From the NCBI GenBank assembly GCA_017163975.1, contig JAFFSR010000136.1, positions 13,389,501-13,453,500 of the forward strand: 64,000 nt of DNA. The letters run 5' to 3'. The position numbers and the translations under genes were made by a program. The stretch is from Anastatus disparis. Lineage: Eukaryota > Arthropoda > Insecta > Hymenoptera > Eupelmidae. The notes beneath the pieces were generated by a model. It saw only the letters and a program-made list of their open reading frames with translations, did not search any database and was not told the origin of the DNA. Shown piece after piece: positions 35,361 through 49,800 of this stretch (position 1 is the stretch's first letter; every line of letters begins with the position of its first letter).

Positions 35361-36720
35361 AATTTGATTTATTGGATTTTTCGTTCTGCTTTCATAACTG
35401 AAAATAAACAAAATTTAGATATTTTTTTGTACTTGTATGCATCTTACTAAAAAAATTTTTTAAATATGCATGCTTCTTAAGCAAAATTTAAAAACCAATA
35501 TCAGTTAATAAAATATTTTTATAATAAAAATAAAATTTTTAAAATATTATTAAAAGTAGAAAAAAATTTAGTAACATCAATATTAAAAAGCAGATTTGCT
35601 CATATCGACATATTTATATTTCTTATTCCTTTTTCTTTTTTTCTCAACTTTTAATTATTTTGAAAAGATTCTGTTTGATTTCAGATAACTCACACGATTA
35701 CTTTTGTTCTTGCAAATTGTACTATCAGCATTTTTTTAGTTACTTACATCGCAGTTATCCGTGAGTAATAATTATAGTTTAAGATTCAATTTTAGTACTT
35801 ATACGTTTGCAATTCGACAGATTTTTCTTATAAAATGCTTTTTGCGATATTAAAATTTTATCATTATAAAGCGAATTGTAAAAATAATTTAAAATACAAG
35901 TTTTAAATCAGTCAGTATATATATTTACTAAGAATTATTTTATGTTTAAAATTTATAACGATAAAATAGATAAGAAAAGTATCATTATTGGATGCAAAAT
36001 TTATCAGTATCTTTAAATATGAAAATCAATTTGCAATCGCCAATCGATTTAGATTTTAAAAAATTTTTCACAACGTTCAGTGGCATAAGTGGCTGTAGAA
36101 TAGTGACTTCGTTGAATCGGGTTTGATTCGTGTTCTTTAAGTTTTCTTGTTTTTAAATTCGCTGTCTTTATCGTGCATCGATGTTGTGTTAAATAACATG
36201 TAATTTTTCAAATGTTGTCTTACGTGTACCTTTGTAATAGGTGACTTTGTTTTTTAAATGAAAAAATAAAATGTAAGAGATTTATTCTGTTGGAAAATAA
36301 AAGTTTCCTTAAAATTAAAGTATCACAGTGGTTATTTAAAAATTAATATAAATAGTATCGAAATGGTCAAAAATAAGCCTTTAAATTAATTTTGAAAATA
36401 AAAATTTGTTTGACAATTACAAATTTGTTGAAGTGAGAACAAATTTACGTGTAGAACGAATAAACAGATAAAAGTAATAGGAACAAAGTTCCCACCTTAG
36501 GAAACATTTTATTTGATTTTCATTCTATAAAGATGTTAATAGTTATAAAAAATTGTATACTTGAGAATCACACCAGAATATAATAAATGTGAATTTTATA
36601 AATATAAATTACATTTTCACCTCTCGTAAGGGGACAAATAGAAAAATCGCAATAATTTTCAGAATATAATCTTAAAATTTATATTAACATTTTTATCAAT
36701 TTAAATTTAAAGTACATTTT
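35361..36720. other. AT-rich DNA with a candidate core promoter
   Basis: No gene is visible. At 36076-36081 the plus strand reads TTCAGT, the arthropod initiator, with ACTTCG at 36106-36111, an approximate DPE at the right distance (+28). The following 150 bases are less AT-rich and look leader-like. This could be a start site for a transcript running rightward; support is weak. Confidence 0.3.
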
Positions 36721-39700
36721 CAATATTCAAACAGCACGCAATCCTGCCACTTCTTTTCTTTTCTCCCCAACTGATCGTATCTTTAATCATATTATTCATT
36801 AAAAATAATAAAAAAGAAAAAATAATAAAATAAAATTTCTTTTATATTATCATATATTAATAGAGTACAACGACATTTCGCGTGTCAGGAATTACTTTGC
36901 AACCAGTTTGAATGATATTCACATACACTAGTCGTGACAAAAGCCAAGTCTCTCTTTTTCTCTCTTTCATATTTTTCGTTGCTCTTTTCTCTATCATATA
37001 CAAGAATACTATATGTATTCATATTCTACCTTCAGAGACACAACGTGCAAAGAAGAAGATGGGAATAAAAAAAGACAAGAAGACAAGGAATGAAAAGAAA
37101 GAGAAAGAAAAGAAATGTGAAAAAAATAAGTACCTAGCGAGAATAAGTATGTGCGGTTTCGTCGATTATGCACATCTCGTCTCCACGTCTTTTCTGAATA
37201 TGTAATATACGCGCACGCGCGTGCTGTAGAAAATAAGAATATATATGCGACGACTTCTTTCTTTTTATTATTATTTTTTTTTCCTATTCATATAGCTACA
37301 TAATAATCTTGACGTTCCCTTTCTTTAGCCAGTCTGTTTTAGCTATATGCTTTTCTTTAAAGCCCGAGAGTTGCAAGGGAAACACACAAGTACATGTTAA
37401 TTAAAAAGTTGCTTCCTTACAGCTCTCTTTTTCGATTTTACGAGCTAATGTTATTTAAATAAATGGACAGCTTGAAAATTAAAGTTGATATAAGTAAAGT
37501 ATTCTTTTGAAAAATTTACATATTTATGTTTATATCGTCGATGGTAGATTTTGCGTTTTTTTCTCTTTTTTTTCTGATTTTTTATTTTTCCATATACCTT
37601 GTGTAAGAAGAATTTGCGATTATAAAAAAATCGATAATGTAATGTCGCTTAATAATTTCAAGTATGCAAATTTTTAGTCAAACGTTTATTTACTTTTACT
37701 TTTACTTTATACGCGTATTCAAATAATTATACCAATCATATAATTTTTTCCTTTTTTCTTTTCTTTTTGAATATTGATGTTATAATCTTATGTAAACAAA
37801 TTATATTATAATTGTAGTGAAACATTATATGTTTTTTTTGTTACATTTACAAAATTGAGATTATAAAACAAACAAGTAATTAAAACTTTACTTGTATAGC
37901 TAAATAACTAAAATACCAAGCTGATTGATTTATATACTTATTAAAAAATAAAACCGCTATAAAACAATAATTTCTTCTGCTAATTGGTATATAAAACGAT
38001 TAAAAGAATTTCTCTCATCCCATTCTCTGCTTCGAAAGAAAAAAAATGAGAATCTCATAAAAATAAAGTAACAAAAAACACCTCACATGTCTTTCCATCC
38101 GTTTGCGCAAAAAAAAGAAGAAAAAAAATAGTGCCCAAGCAAAGACTCAGGCGCCTCGTCAAAGACTCGTTGTATATACCTTGCTCCCTTCGTTTCCGCA
38201 TAGCATGGAAATTCTTTTTTCCTCTACAATCCCTTATATCTCTCAACGTTGTGTCGCCGTTTCGCGCGCTTCATGTAGCCGCTTAATCAAACGAAACAGC
38301 ACGATTTCCGCCTATGGAATAGAAAAGCTTTAAGATTATATTAGCTTTTTGTCTTTTATGCGTCTTTTCTTGTATTTTCTTTTTTTTTCTTTCTTTCTTT
38401 CTTTTCTCAAGATTCGTGCGCGGGCGTTGGTGAGTTTAATACTGTGTACGTTGAAGAAATTTCAAAGTCCTTGCACGGGGAGGTTATTTTCTCTGATAAA
38501 AGGAATTCGTTTCTAGAATATTTTCCGAGCAAGCTCGTTTTCTGGGAAGAGGACAGGTTGCGCGTCTTGCAAAAAAAAATAAGAATGAAATGGCTTTCTC
38601 GTCACCACTTTTTCATTATAAATACATTTGTATGGCACATTTGTAATAATTCCTTATCTTATTCTATTTTGCTCTCATCATTGTCTTTCGATTTTCTTCA
38701 TTGTATTGTTTAGCTTGCTTGTAATTTTTTTTTTGTTTTTCTGTTTATATAAACGCATCTTTCCAGAATCTTTCTTTTCTTTAGTTACTTTTCTTTTTGT
38801 CATTTGTGCTAATTTCTTCTGATGTTGTTCCATTCCATTTTGTCCTTGTTCACTTATAATCAACCCTTTCCATTCGTGGTCATGTTGTTGGGTGAATTTT
38901 TTTTTTAAAGAAATTTTTACAACTTTTTGCGCGCTACAAGAAAAGAGTTTTAAATGGAATGACGTCAATGATTGTGTAAAAAGGTTCATGACCGTTACTT
39001 TTTTTCTTACCTAATGCAAAACGAAAATATTTACCTGATAATGTCAAAAAAAAGGTTTATGTTTAAGTTATTTATTGGTCCAATAAAGATAAAATATATT
39101 TACAAGATTACATTTAAATGCTAAAAAGTAATGTCCAATTTTATTAAATAAAATATTGCTCTGGCAGCGTCACAACTGTATCTCTACAAAAACAATGAAA
39201 AATTCGCTATATCTTTTTTTCTTATGGTAATATTAAATTTAAGCTCGCATACTGCAAATTTTTCAAAAGTATAACATATATTTAAATTAAGAAATTAACA
39301 ATTGAAATTTATTTAAAATTTTATCCATGTACTTAAACATGAAAAATTTATTGTTTTAAATTCTCCTTAAAAACAAGTACATAGTTTTAATTGGTAAAAA
39401 AAAAATTTTTTTTAATCATTAATCATGCTTCTTTCCGAGATATAAATATATACATCTTAATAATATCCTCTTCTTCTCTGCATCATCCATTACTTTTCTC
39501 TCTCTTTTAAAAATTTTTTTTTATCTTTAATGTGTATGAAAGTCGTCGCCATCGTCTCTTTCTCTCACACGCGAATCTGAAGATTCCTCATTCGTTGGCA
39601 ATTATCTTTTCTAGCAGCAAACCTTTTCTACCGGCTAGATTATTACGCTGCGCTGCAACCGTTGTAAATATACCCTCTCCTTTCTCTTTCTCTTTCTTTT

Positions 39701-41300
39701 TTCTTCCCTTATATATATATAAAGAGTCAGCAGAAGGTATTAGATATAACCATATACACACATTTACGTTTTGGTCAACTTGACCATTAGATTCAGGATC
39801 TATAAAGTCTGATGAAGAGAAAAGATTCTCTTCTTCTTCTCGTTCTATCTGAACGTGCATGCGGAAATACGCAAAAGGGTAGAGAAAGAGAGAACGTTAG
39901 AGGGAGGTAATTAATGAACTTCTTTAGTTAAGGTTATATAACAAATACGCATTACCTCTCCCTTTATTTTATTTATTTTTTTCTTCATTTTAAAAGCTTG
40001 GGTTAAACAATGCGTTTCCTCATACGAAAGACCGTTATATCTGGCTGTATGTAACACGGGAAATAGCTTCCATTCTTTCCAAGTCAATGCTATGCTGTAT
40101 ACGTATGTGTGTATATATATAAATGTAGTGTAAAAGTTTTCTTTATATAAAAAAGAAACGGTCAGGTGAGAGTGACTGATGCGTCCTTTGAAAATTGATT
40201 TTATGTATATATAAGCGCGACATGACGCGTGCATAGAGAATTGTTGATCATGAGAAGAAGAAGAAGAAGAAGAAGAGAGGACTTTATGCTTATATAGTCT
40301 CTTGTATATTATAACGTTTGTTGTATATAGCAAAATGAGATGAGAGAGAATGAAGCTTTTTTTGCGTTAATTGTGCGTGGGTATGTAGACTTTAAGGTAC
40401 TCTGCATAATGCAAACTGCTTTATTTTCTATGGAGAGACCATTTCTATGGGATTATTTTTATTTTCATATTTTTTTTTCTTTCTCTATTTCATCGTCAAA
40501 GGATATATTGAAAGTCTGGCATCGTAGGACAATTGATCGTTTATCTTAAGGATTTTATAGACAGTAGAGCATAGAACTTGTGAGAGGATATTAAGTTTAA
40601 ATGCATAAGAAAAATATGCTTGTTTTGTTTACGAGAAGACATACTTTTTAGAAAATGAGGGAAAATTAATTTTAACTTCAACTTGATGCTTTTCGGAATA
40701 TTTTTAAAATAACGATGAAAGCATAAACTTATCTTTGATGACTTTAGGACTTTTAGAGCTTTTATGAAAATTAAAATTTTTATCTGTTTTATTTGAGCTT
40801 TAATATTACTGACAAAGAAGTAAAAATAAAAAATTTATTTATAATTTAAATAATCTCTAGAAAAGATTAATTTTAAAAATATTAATAATGGCGAATGCAT
40901 GAGTTTTTAATATTTTTATTGAACATATTTTATTTAATTTTAAATAAGATAGTAAAATTTAATAAACATAAGCTCCATATTCACATATTACACTTGTAGC
41001 CTCCTGGACAAAAATAGACTCTATGAGCAAGCAGAATCTTTCAGCTCTTAGTAGACAATCTTCTCGTATTTTATTGAAGGAGAATTTCTTTTTGATTTGA
41101 AAATGAAATCTGTTTAATGCATGTATGTTTGATTCAAATCTATTTGTGCTACGTACTTACAGAAATCTATTTGAAAAATGAAATAAATTTGGAATATCAA
41201 ATTAATTTTATAATTGAAAAAGATTTATTTTTAATAGCTATAAAAGATTTTTTAATAGCAAAATTAAAATTTTTAAAAATCAAACAAGCTTTTGTTACGT
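36721..41300. other. Noncoding, regulatory-like DNA
   Basis: Composition changes here to CT/GA tracts, TATATA runs and CpG-containing words (for example ATACGCGCACGCGCGTG at about 37207). Open frames up to 140 codons exist but are Phe/Lys/Ser-rich shadows of simple sequence. A GAA repeat lies at about 40253-40276. I see no exon. Confidence 0.5.
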
Positions 41301-44300
41301 AATAAATTATTTATTTTTAATTTAAGATCTATAGCTCTAACAGACCGTCGCTCTTGGTCCGAAATTTTATTTTTGACCGTTTAACAATACCCAAGTAAAT
41401 TTCATTTATTTCATGGATACACAATATTCTTATCATTTGACCAAAGCTAATGTGTTACTAAATACCAAATAAAATATTCATATTTTCCTAAAGATTGACC
41501 TTTAGAAAATGTCAATGAAAAATAAACTAATGATAAAATCACACATTATATTCATAGCGGTTAGACTTGTAAAATAAAATTAAAATCGCAACTGACAGTG
41601 ACATTAGGCAAAGGGTTAATAGAGTTTCTATTTCACGCGTATATATAAGGAACAATTATTACGAACGAAAATGTAAAATGTGATTAACGAGCTGTGTTGC
41701 TGCTGCTGTTGGTGGTGCGCGTTATGGTTACAGATATATGAGTACAAGAAGACTCCTCCCGCTTATGTAATAACTGAATAGTATATATATATTCATTTTA
41801 ACGGTATCTAACCTATGGTAACATTTATATACGTTGAGACTCTCTTAGTCACAAGTATATATAAATGGGTGGCACAAGAGTCTTTATAGTAAAAGGTATA
41901 AAGCTTTTTGTAATGCAAGTGAGATATTGCATAGAAAAGTTGACTAGAAAGGAGTGCTTTTGCGGTTTTAGATGAAGAGAATCCTTTTTGATCTCCTCTT
42001 TTTCTTACTCCTTTCTACGTGTATATATAATCAGTCTTCTGAAAGAAGAGTAGATTAAGTTTTTTTTGTCGATTTCAAGGAAATGAATATTGTTAGATGA
42101 AAGTTTCTTCTTTCAGTGTTTTGAAAAAAAAAGTTTTCGCTTTTTTTTCCTCGTACAAAGTTTTATGATTATTCGAGAAATGAATTATACGAAGATGATA
42201 TCTAATTACGTAGTTGCATTTATGTTTTACGTTTATTTTTTTTCCCAAATACAATACTGTTTTTAACGGTATATTGTTTGTTTAATATTCTTTTAAAAAC
42301 GAGCCATGTATATATTCAATTAGTTGTCAGAATGATCGATGATGTATGCACAATTACAGTAAATTGAAATTAATTGTTGGGCTATGTTTTACGATACTTT
42401 TTTCCCTTCGGCTTTTGTAATATTGCTAATGATATAGTGCTTTGGAAATATTTAATATCTTAAAAGCATTGACAAAAGTATTTCTCGGCAATTAACTTTA
42501 ATTTATTTGCAGTTTTTCTGGCGAACGTTCTCGCTATTAATTAAAACTAACGAAGAAAAATTATTCAATTTTAATTTTAAAAAATTATAAACTCAATTAA
42601 AATTTTTGATTTGACAAATAAAAATACCATATGCATTCTTTGCATAAATTTTCTAATTTTCACGTCAAGATAACTAATCATCTAACAATTTTCAAGTAAT
42701 TCTAAAATACGTATAATGTTGAAAATAATTTTAAATCATTCTAGTGTATAAAAGCGACAAAGTATACAATTTTCATGAAAAAAGTTTACGTTTAATATAA
42801 GAAGCACCTTATATTCAAAGTTACACATTGTATCAATTGCCGATAAAAAACGTGCAGTAGACCTCATATAATGACAGCAATACAATTCATGCGCATCTGA
42901 ATGATAATAGCAACACCAACAGTTAAAGTAATAACAATAAACAGTGCAATTCTTCATACGCGGTGGGTGCTATTATACATATGTGCATATATGTAACATT
43001 CGGAAAAGAACATTAAAATAATCTTGCAAGACGGCAAGTGTAATGCCGACACTTTGACGATTTCCGTTTCTAATAATCCTCGCAACAACCCCCCCTATAT
43101 AATCTTATATGAATTTTCTTAACTTCTCACGACCTTCACAACATATATAAAGGTCCCTCAAGGGCTCTCTTTTATCGTTACGCAGTAGATTATTTTTTTA
43201 ATTTTTTTTCGTTTTCGTTTTATTTACAACGCACGTGGATATAATATATATTCTGTTTACCGCGTGTGCGTGCAAGAAATTTCTTTATTACAAGGCAAGC
43301 GTGTTACGTGTAATTTGGAATACATGCGCTAAGATTGCATAAAGATTGAGAAGAAGAAGAAGAGCTTTCGAAGAATTGTTTAACAGGTTTCATATCTTTG
43401 CAACTTCTTTTTTCTCCCCTTTTCAGTGTGTTTTTTTTTCTTTTCCTCCTTCTTTTTTTTTTGTAAGTGGAAGTGGTTTGCTCCAAGGGTGTAAGACAAT
43501 GTGATTTTAAGTGGATAATTTTATGGGCTGTAGTTGAAATTAAAAATCCTAGTCTTTTATGCGCTGTAATGTCTATAATGACTAGTTTGAGGTGCGAAAA
43601 ATTTTAACTTGAAAAAGAAAAACATTTATATTTTTTACAACTTTTAAATGCATGGAAAAGTCTATAATATCTGCGTGTATCTACGGATATACGTCATATT
43701 AGTGCTGTAATATTATATATACGTTCATGGATTATGGATTACAAAAGATTGACTTATTCGATAGTAATTTCCTCTAAAAAAAAAAAAGATATTTTTTATA
43801 ATTATTCTTCAATTTTTATAATTATGGAAATTAAAGGTAATAAAGGAAATTAAGTTTAATTGTTAAATTCTAATACATAATTGATGAGTTATTTACATTA
43901 AAAAACTAGACGAATAAAATAAAAAAGTATAAAAAACTCGCTTCTCGTTTGAAAATCTAATCGCACGGGTTATTTCAACGCAAAATTAAATTTTAATTAC
44001 AGAAAAAGCATTAAAATAAATAAGAGATAAAAAGCACGAAATGAGCAAATTTTTCGTTTGTAGCCCCATAATCTTGGCAGCAAAAGTATCTTACAAAGTA
44101 ACAGCAGCTTACCTACTAGATTTTCTCTTTTTACTACATCTCTCCCACATTCTCTTGGAAGTAACTCTTTGCTCGTTTGTTCTATCGCGCTTTAGTACAA
44201 ACAGCACCGAGATAAAATGATAGAATTACACAGAGCGCCTATATGTATGTGTGTGTGTGTGTGTGTCGTTTTAACGTGCTATGTACTCCTTTATACTTAT

Positions 44301-46754
44301 ATGAGCACGAGAGAAAAAAAAACTGGGGGGTTTTATACTTCTCTTTTTACACTTTAAGTCATCTTACAAACATAGTGGCTCTTTTCTATAGAATCATACG
44401 TATATAAAAGCTTTAGGGAGGCGTAACTTTACTTTTGTTTTTTTTTCTCTTTAGTTTTTATTTTTCCTTCCTTCTTTTATCTACATCTGTATTATAAGCG
44501 TGTACGTATAACGCGACACAAGCTTTTTCCGCTCGCTTTTACACGCTAAAAGAGTATAAAGGTTCTCTATGATATGTAAATACTATGGTAAAAGAGTTAA
44601 GCTTTGCTCAAACGAGATAAGGAGATTTTTTTTATTTTTAAGGGGCGGAAGAGGAGAGAAAATTGTATGAATGAGGATATATATACAATGGGAAATTGAT
44701 TAAAATATGCTGGAATTTATTATTGCTTTACAATATATGAATGTCCCTGACATTGGGTTAACTTTATTCCGGGTTATTGATAATATTTTATTTTATTTGC
44801 GCTTCGTTTTGTTTTTAAGCTTGATAAAAGTAGATGAATAAATAGTTTTCGCATAATTTTTTCTTCCTTACTTGCATTGCTTACATACTTTGAAAAACAA
44901 ATCTCTTTAAATTTAATAATGATTATTCACATGTAAAATTATTATATGTTGTTCTAATATTCATGAATGAGACTTGAAAAAAGATGTAATTGATTTGAGT
45001 TTTATCATTTTAATATTTGCATATTTAAATAATTTTTTTCGTTAAAATTTTATCATCTTTAATTAAGCAACAAAATTTTAATTCAAATCAAAAGCGATCT
45101 ATATATAACAAATAAACATAATTTAGACTTATAAAATTTAAAACAAGTAAAAATAATCTTTTTTCTACAGAAATTATGTTTATACGAAGAAATAAACCGT
45201 TCCATCCACGATGAAGTAATCTATTAAAACGAAATTAACGACATAATGTAAATGATACTTAAAATTTTCAGGAAAGGTAAAATCTTACACCTTGAAAAGA
45301 TTAAAAAAGGCAAGGGAAGAAAAAAAAAGAAGCTTGAAGATTTCCTATCTTTATAGTCTTTAAAGTTTTATTTTGTTGGTCAGAACCGTTGTACAAATGT
45401 TAACGTGAATCTCGAAATCCTAGCGGCACTCTTGTACCTTCTTTGCACCGTTTGATACATTTAATATACGCATATAAGAGAAAGAGACGGGGAGAGAAAA
45501 CGCGCGACTCTCTTTGCACTTAAAAAGATCTTTTACCTTAATGGTCTGCATCACAGAAGCCACAGAGAGAAAGAGAGAGAGAGAAACGGTCGGTTGGTCG
45601 CGAAGCGCGTGAGTTACGTTATTAACATTCTTGCTTATAGCGACGATTCTCTATTAGTGTATGTACGAGCGAGCGAGGAGGAGAGCGACTAGTCATTGCG
45701 TTTTCCGCAATGTTTTTCTATGGGAAAATCGACTTAGATTGTGTGGCATGTCTTGTGATTAGATTATAATGGCTTTATTTACGTTCGTCTATACCGTAAA
45801 TTCTCCTTGCTTTTTTTTTTCAATAAAGTTGGCATGTGTACAAAATATCCTTTAGTTATACATGCTTTTCCCGATTACATAGAGAAATACGTTCTTGAGA
45901 TACTAAAGGATATCGTAAGGTTCTGTTTTCCTTTTTTTTTTTAATTGTTTTTGTTTTTAATTTCAATGACCATGCGATTACTCTGTGAATAAGGGTAATT
46001 GCTAGCGGTTTTTCAAGAATATGAAAGCTCGAAGATAAGAACTACCGTGTAGTTTTCGATTATTATAGATCAAGACGTTATTATGATCTCTGATAAAGTT
46101 AGATATAAATCTAACAAAATTATACTTCTTAATTAAATTTTCTTTTTACATTATTACGATGTACTTAAATTATAAAGCTCGAGCTGCAAGATTTTTCAAA
46201 AAGAAGAAAGACTGGTGATTTTTTATTAAAATATTTCCTTAATAGTTTTTCAATTTTTTGTTCATTATATAGCATGAAAAATCAATGAAATTAATATTTA
46301 AATAATAAAATATTTAAAATGTTGATTTGAAAATGTAATAAAATTCAATTCTTCAACCATAAAGCCTTCAACAATAAAGTCTTAAATCTCTTGGCTATTA
46401 ATCAATTTACGACAGAAATACACATTCACAACAAAATACTTACGCTTATACACTTCGAATCTTGATATTACATGACGTATGTCTAAAAACGTTAATATCT
46501 CTCATTCTAATACTGATACTCGGTATATGTATATATAGAATCGATAAATCTAATAAAAGCATCTAATCAATCAAAATCGCACCTACGCCTGTTTGATGAT
46601 GTCTAGACCTTAAAAGTCAAGCTTTATATAATGACACAGCTGATGGGTACTTCGGCTATAGTCGAGAGAGCCTTGATTTAAATCTGATGAATTGTCGCCA
46701 GTTTATATAGACACAACTAAAAAGGAATATACGTTCAATGCTTCACGTTCTCGC

Positions 46755-46755
<1 letters not shown>
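41301..46755. other. Noncoding, regulatory-like DNA
   Basis: No supportable gene. Contains a TG microsatellite (44249-44266), GA-rich stretches (about 45476-45590) and TATATA words. Words such as GAGAGAG could bind GAGA factor, as inference. Confidence 0.5.
44249..44266. repeat. (TG)n microsatellite
   Basis: Nine uninterrupted TG units. Confidence 0.9.

Positions 46756-46806
<51 letters not shown>
46756..46806. repeat. (TA)n microsatellite, about 51 bp
   Basis: Uninterrupted TA dinucleotide run, the longest pure one in the window, extended by imperfect GTATATATG. Confidence 0.95.
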
Positions 46807-46818
<12 letters not shown>

Positions 46819-49800
46819 TCTATGCGCATAAATCATAATGGGTGACGGTTCATATAATACAGTGCACTGGCATACAGTATCGTATAACTAATAAGAGAAA
46901 GAAATAAAGAGAAAAGACACTTGCAACGTCTTAACGAAAATTAGTATATTAATCAAGATATCGTGGCCTGAGGTAGCTCTTCTGCAAAGTCAAAAAAAAA
47001 AAGAAAAAATCGGTGTGCGTACTTATGCACGTACCAGAGAAAGAAAAAAAAATCAGAAGAGAAAAACAGAAAGAAAAGCGGAATGTGAGATCGTGCAAAG
47101 GGTAAAATGCGGACACCTTTGCCATTACGAGTGACGTTGATGTATTAAGAAAGGCCTTTTCGTTTATTTTTTTTCCTCTTCTTTTATTTTTAAATCCTGT
47201 TTAGAGGACGTATAAGTACGTATGTATACACATATATACAGTTTGAAACGAAAAATTCAGCAACGGCAGCAGCAACAGCTCGAGTGGTTTATGTATATGT
47301 ATAAGTAAGCGCGCTTGCGATTTCGAGTAGGAAATCAACTTTACCGCTATATGCATTTCGAGTTTCTTTAACAGAGAAGAAATACTTTGCCTTTAGTATA
47401 TAACAACAATGACCATATGAATTAGGTTTTGTTTAAATCTGTTTTACACTTTACATTGTGTTAGACAAAAGTTTAAGAGTAAAAACAAAAGAGAGAGAGA
47501 GAAAAAAAAATATACGTATACGTTTAATTGTACTTTATTGACAGGATAAATAACTCGTGCGGTAGCTAACTTTAAGCTTCCCTAAACACTGACAAGAAGA
47601 TTAGTTGGAGTTCAAGTTAGTACACACACATATACATAAGATGCAGCACATAAGAATAATTGTAATGTACACGTACAGTGCGAGAGGGCTAAGGTATATA
47701 TATATATATATATATAAAGATACTGAATTTAGCTGTCATAGTTCGCAGCTACTAATTGAAGGTTTTGCTTAGAAATCCGTACGGCTATGGAACTTACTTA
47801 AATTATTGTTGTATAGAACGGAGGGGGGGAGGCTTAAGGTTAACGCGTAGCACGGTGTGATTTAATAACTGCTTACAAGCCGAAGCTTTTTGCTATAATA
47901 AAGAAGTACAAAAAGAAATAAAAATAAACGAGAAGAGAAAAAAAAATAATTACCAATTATATTTAAGGTAAAACACGAGGATAGCTTGCACCTGATTTGA
48001 GATAAAGACGATCGTTAAGATCATTTGACTTATAGTTCAGCTTGTTGTGGGTATACAACAAATTTCAGTTGAATAGTTGAATAAGGAAACGTCGAGAAAA
48101 ATTTTCGTGGAATATATATTGCATTGAGGGTCAATGGCTGAACTTGAATATATTTTATAGTACTGTATAGTTAATTTATTAACGCTATAGGAATGAATAA
48201 GTTTTATGAAATTCTATGAAGTTATGAATTCGTAAATTCCAATGACTCGCAATTATATTTCGTAAGATTTTAATTTCTGTAAATAATTAGGCGAAGAATT
48301 ATTAAGGAATGTCTTACTGTACTCTGCACGAATCTACTTAAACTTATAAAACGAAGGTATTGTAAGAATTTTTATTAATTTATTTTGGAAATCTTTTATT
48401 GATTTATAAACAAAAAAAGATTCTGAAATAATCAATTGCATCATTCTAAAATAATTAATTGTCAATGTCAGCTATCATAACAACACAAATTAATTCTTTT
48501 ACAAAAAACTCTATTATTTGCTTAAAAAGTATAAAATCGGTATCTGACCTCACTTACAAAAACTTCAACATCATGCAAAAAAAAAAAATTAACAAACAAA
48601 CTTATATCCTTCTCTCCTTGTACCTGTCAAATAACAATAAACATTGAAATTGATTATGAATAATCGAATTAAAATAACTTAAAAAAAATTAACATAACCT
48701 AAAAAAATCGTAATCTTTTAATATTTCCCTTTAACAATAACAAAGAAAACTGATACCCAAAAAATTAAAGGTAAGCAATAAGTCATTACAAGTCGGAATC
48801 TAAATACAAACAATAGCACAACAAACACTATCCAATAGCGGTCGAAAGAAAGATATTTGCATTAAAGACTCACGCGGTAAAAGAGGAAGAGGGAGGGGGG
48901 AGTTTAAGGCACGCGGAATCGATTACAGATTGTGATCGATGGCGCTATCGATAGGGTCTTTCATTTGCAGCATAGTATATACCTATAGACAAAAACTAAT
49001 TCAAGCATACTTCTGATGATGATCTTTCGAAGTCGCAATATATATACACCGACACTGACCTTTCACGGTTCAAGGTTATCTTCATCTTGTCCACTCACTT
49101 TTTCTTTTATCTTTTTTTTTTCATTTTATCCATTGCATACACAAGCTACACAGTCATTACGAATTCCACGAGCGCACTGTCAGACTACGTAGTCGAATCC
49201 TTCCGTCTTTTCGTCAAAGGGCTTCCTTTAAAGGATCGTCTGCTTGTTGTTTATATACGTGTAGTAAAAAAAAAATAAAAAAAATGCACAGCCTTCGACC
49301 GTCAATGTGTATTTTTTGCGACGACTTATTATTTTCAGCTGTCAGATATAACTGGAATGATGCTGCTCTCTTGACGTAGAATAATATTTTTACGTTGGTT
49401 ATATTAACGAAAAAAAAGGATGCTTCAAGTGCTTTTTTTGTACACTTTGGTGAAATTATTTTTACCTTGTTGCTCGAAACTTTAATTATAAATCTCGATA
49501 CAAATTCAATATGATATTTCAAGAAATTATTTCAATTATTTTTAATTTTATTTAATATAAAATTCAGTTAAATTACTGACAAAAGAACATAAAAATTAAA
49601 TATTAGTTAATAAACATCAAAAGAAAACAATTTTTCATTATTTTATGAGTACTAGCATTCGTAGGAAATTAAAGAAAAAACATTTATTTAATCCTTATTT
49701 TTTTGTCCTTAGTTATTGTTGTAAGAAATAAACTATAATTAATTTTTTTCCAAACTTGACAAAAAATATTTTTAACACATTTTTGAGCCAACTATAAAAT

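Noticed and set aside
46969..46990. let-7-like word TGAGGTAG
   Set aside because: Only eight bases match and no hairpin surrounds it.
48903..48925. miR-124 match (TAAGGCACGCGG)
   Set aside because: Only 12 bases agree, the rest of the mature sequence differs, and no partner arm for a hairpin is present upstream.
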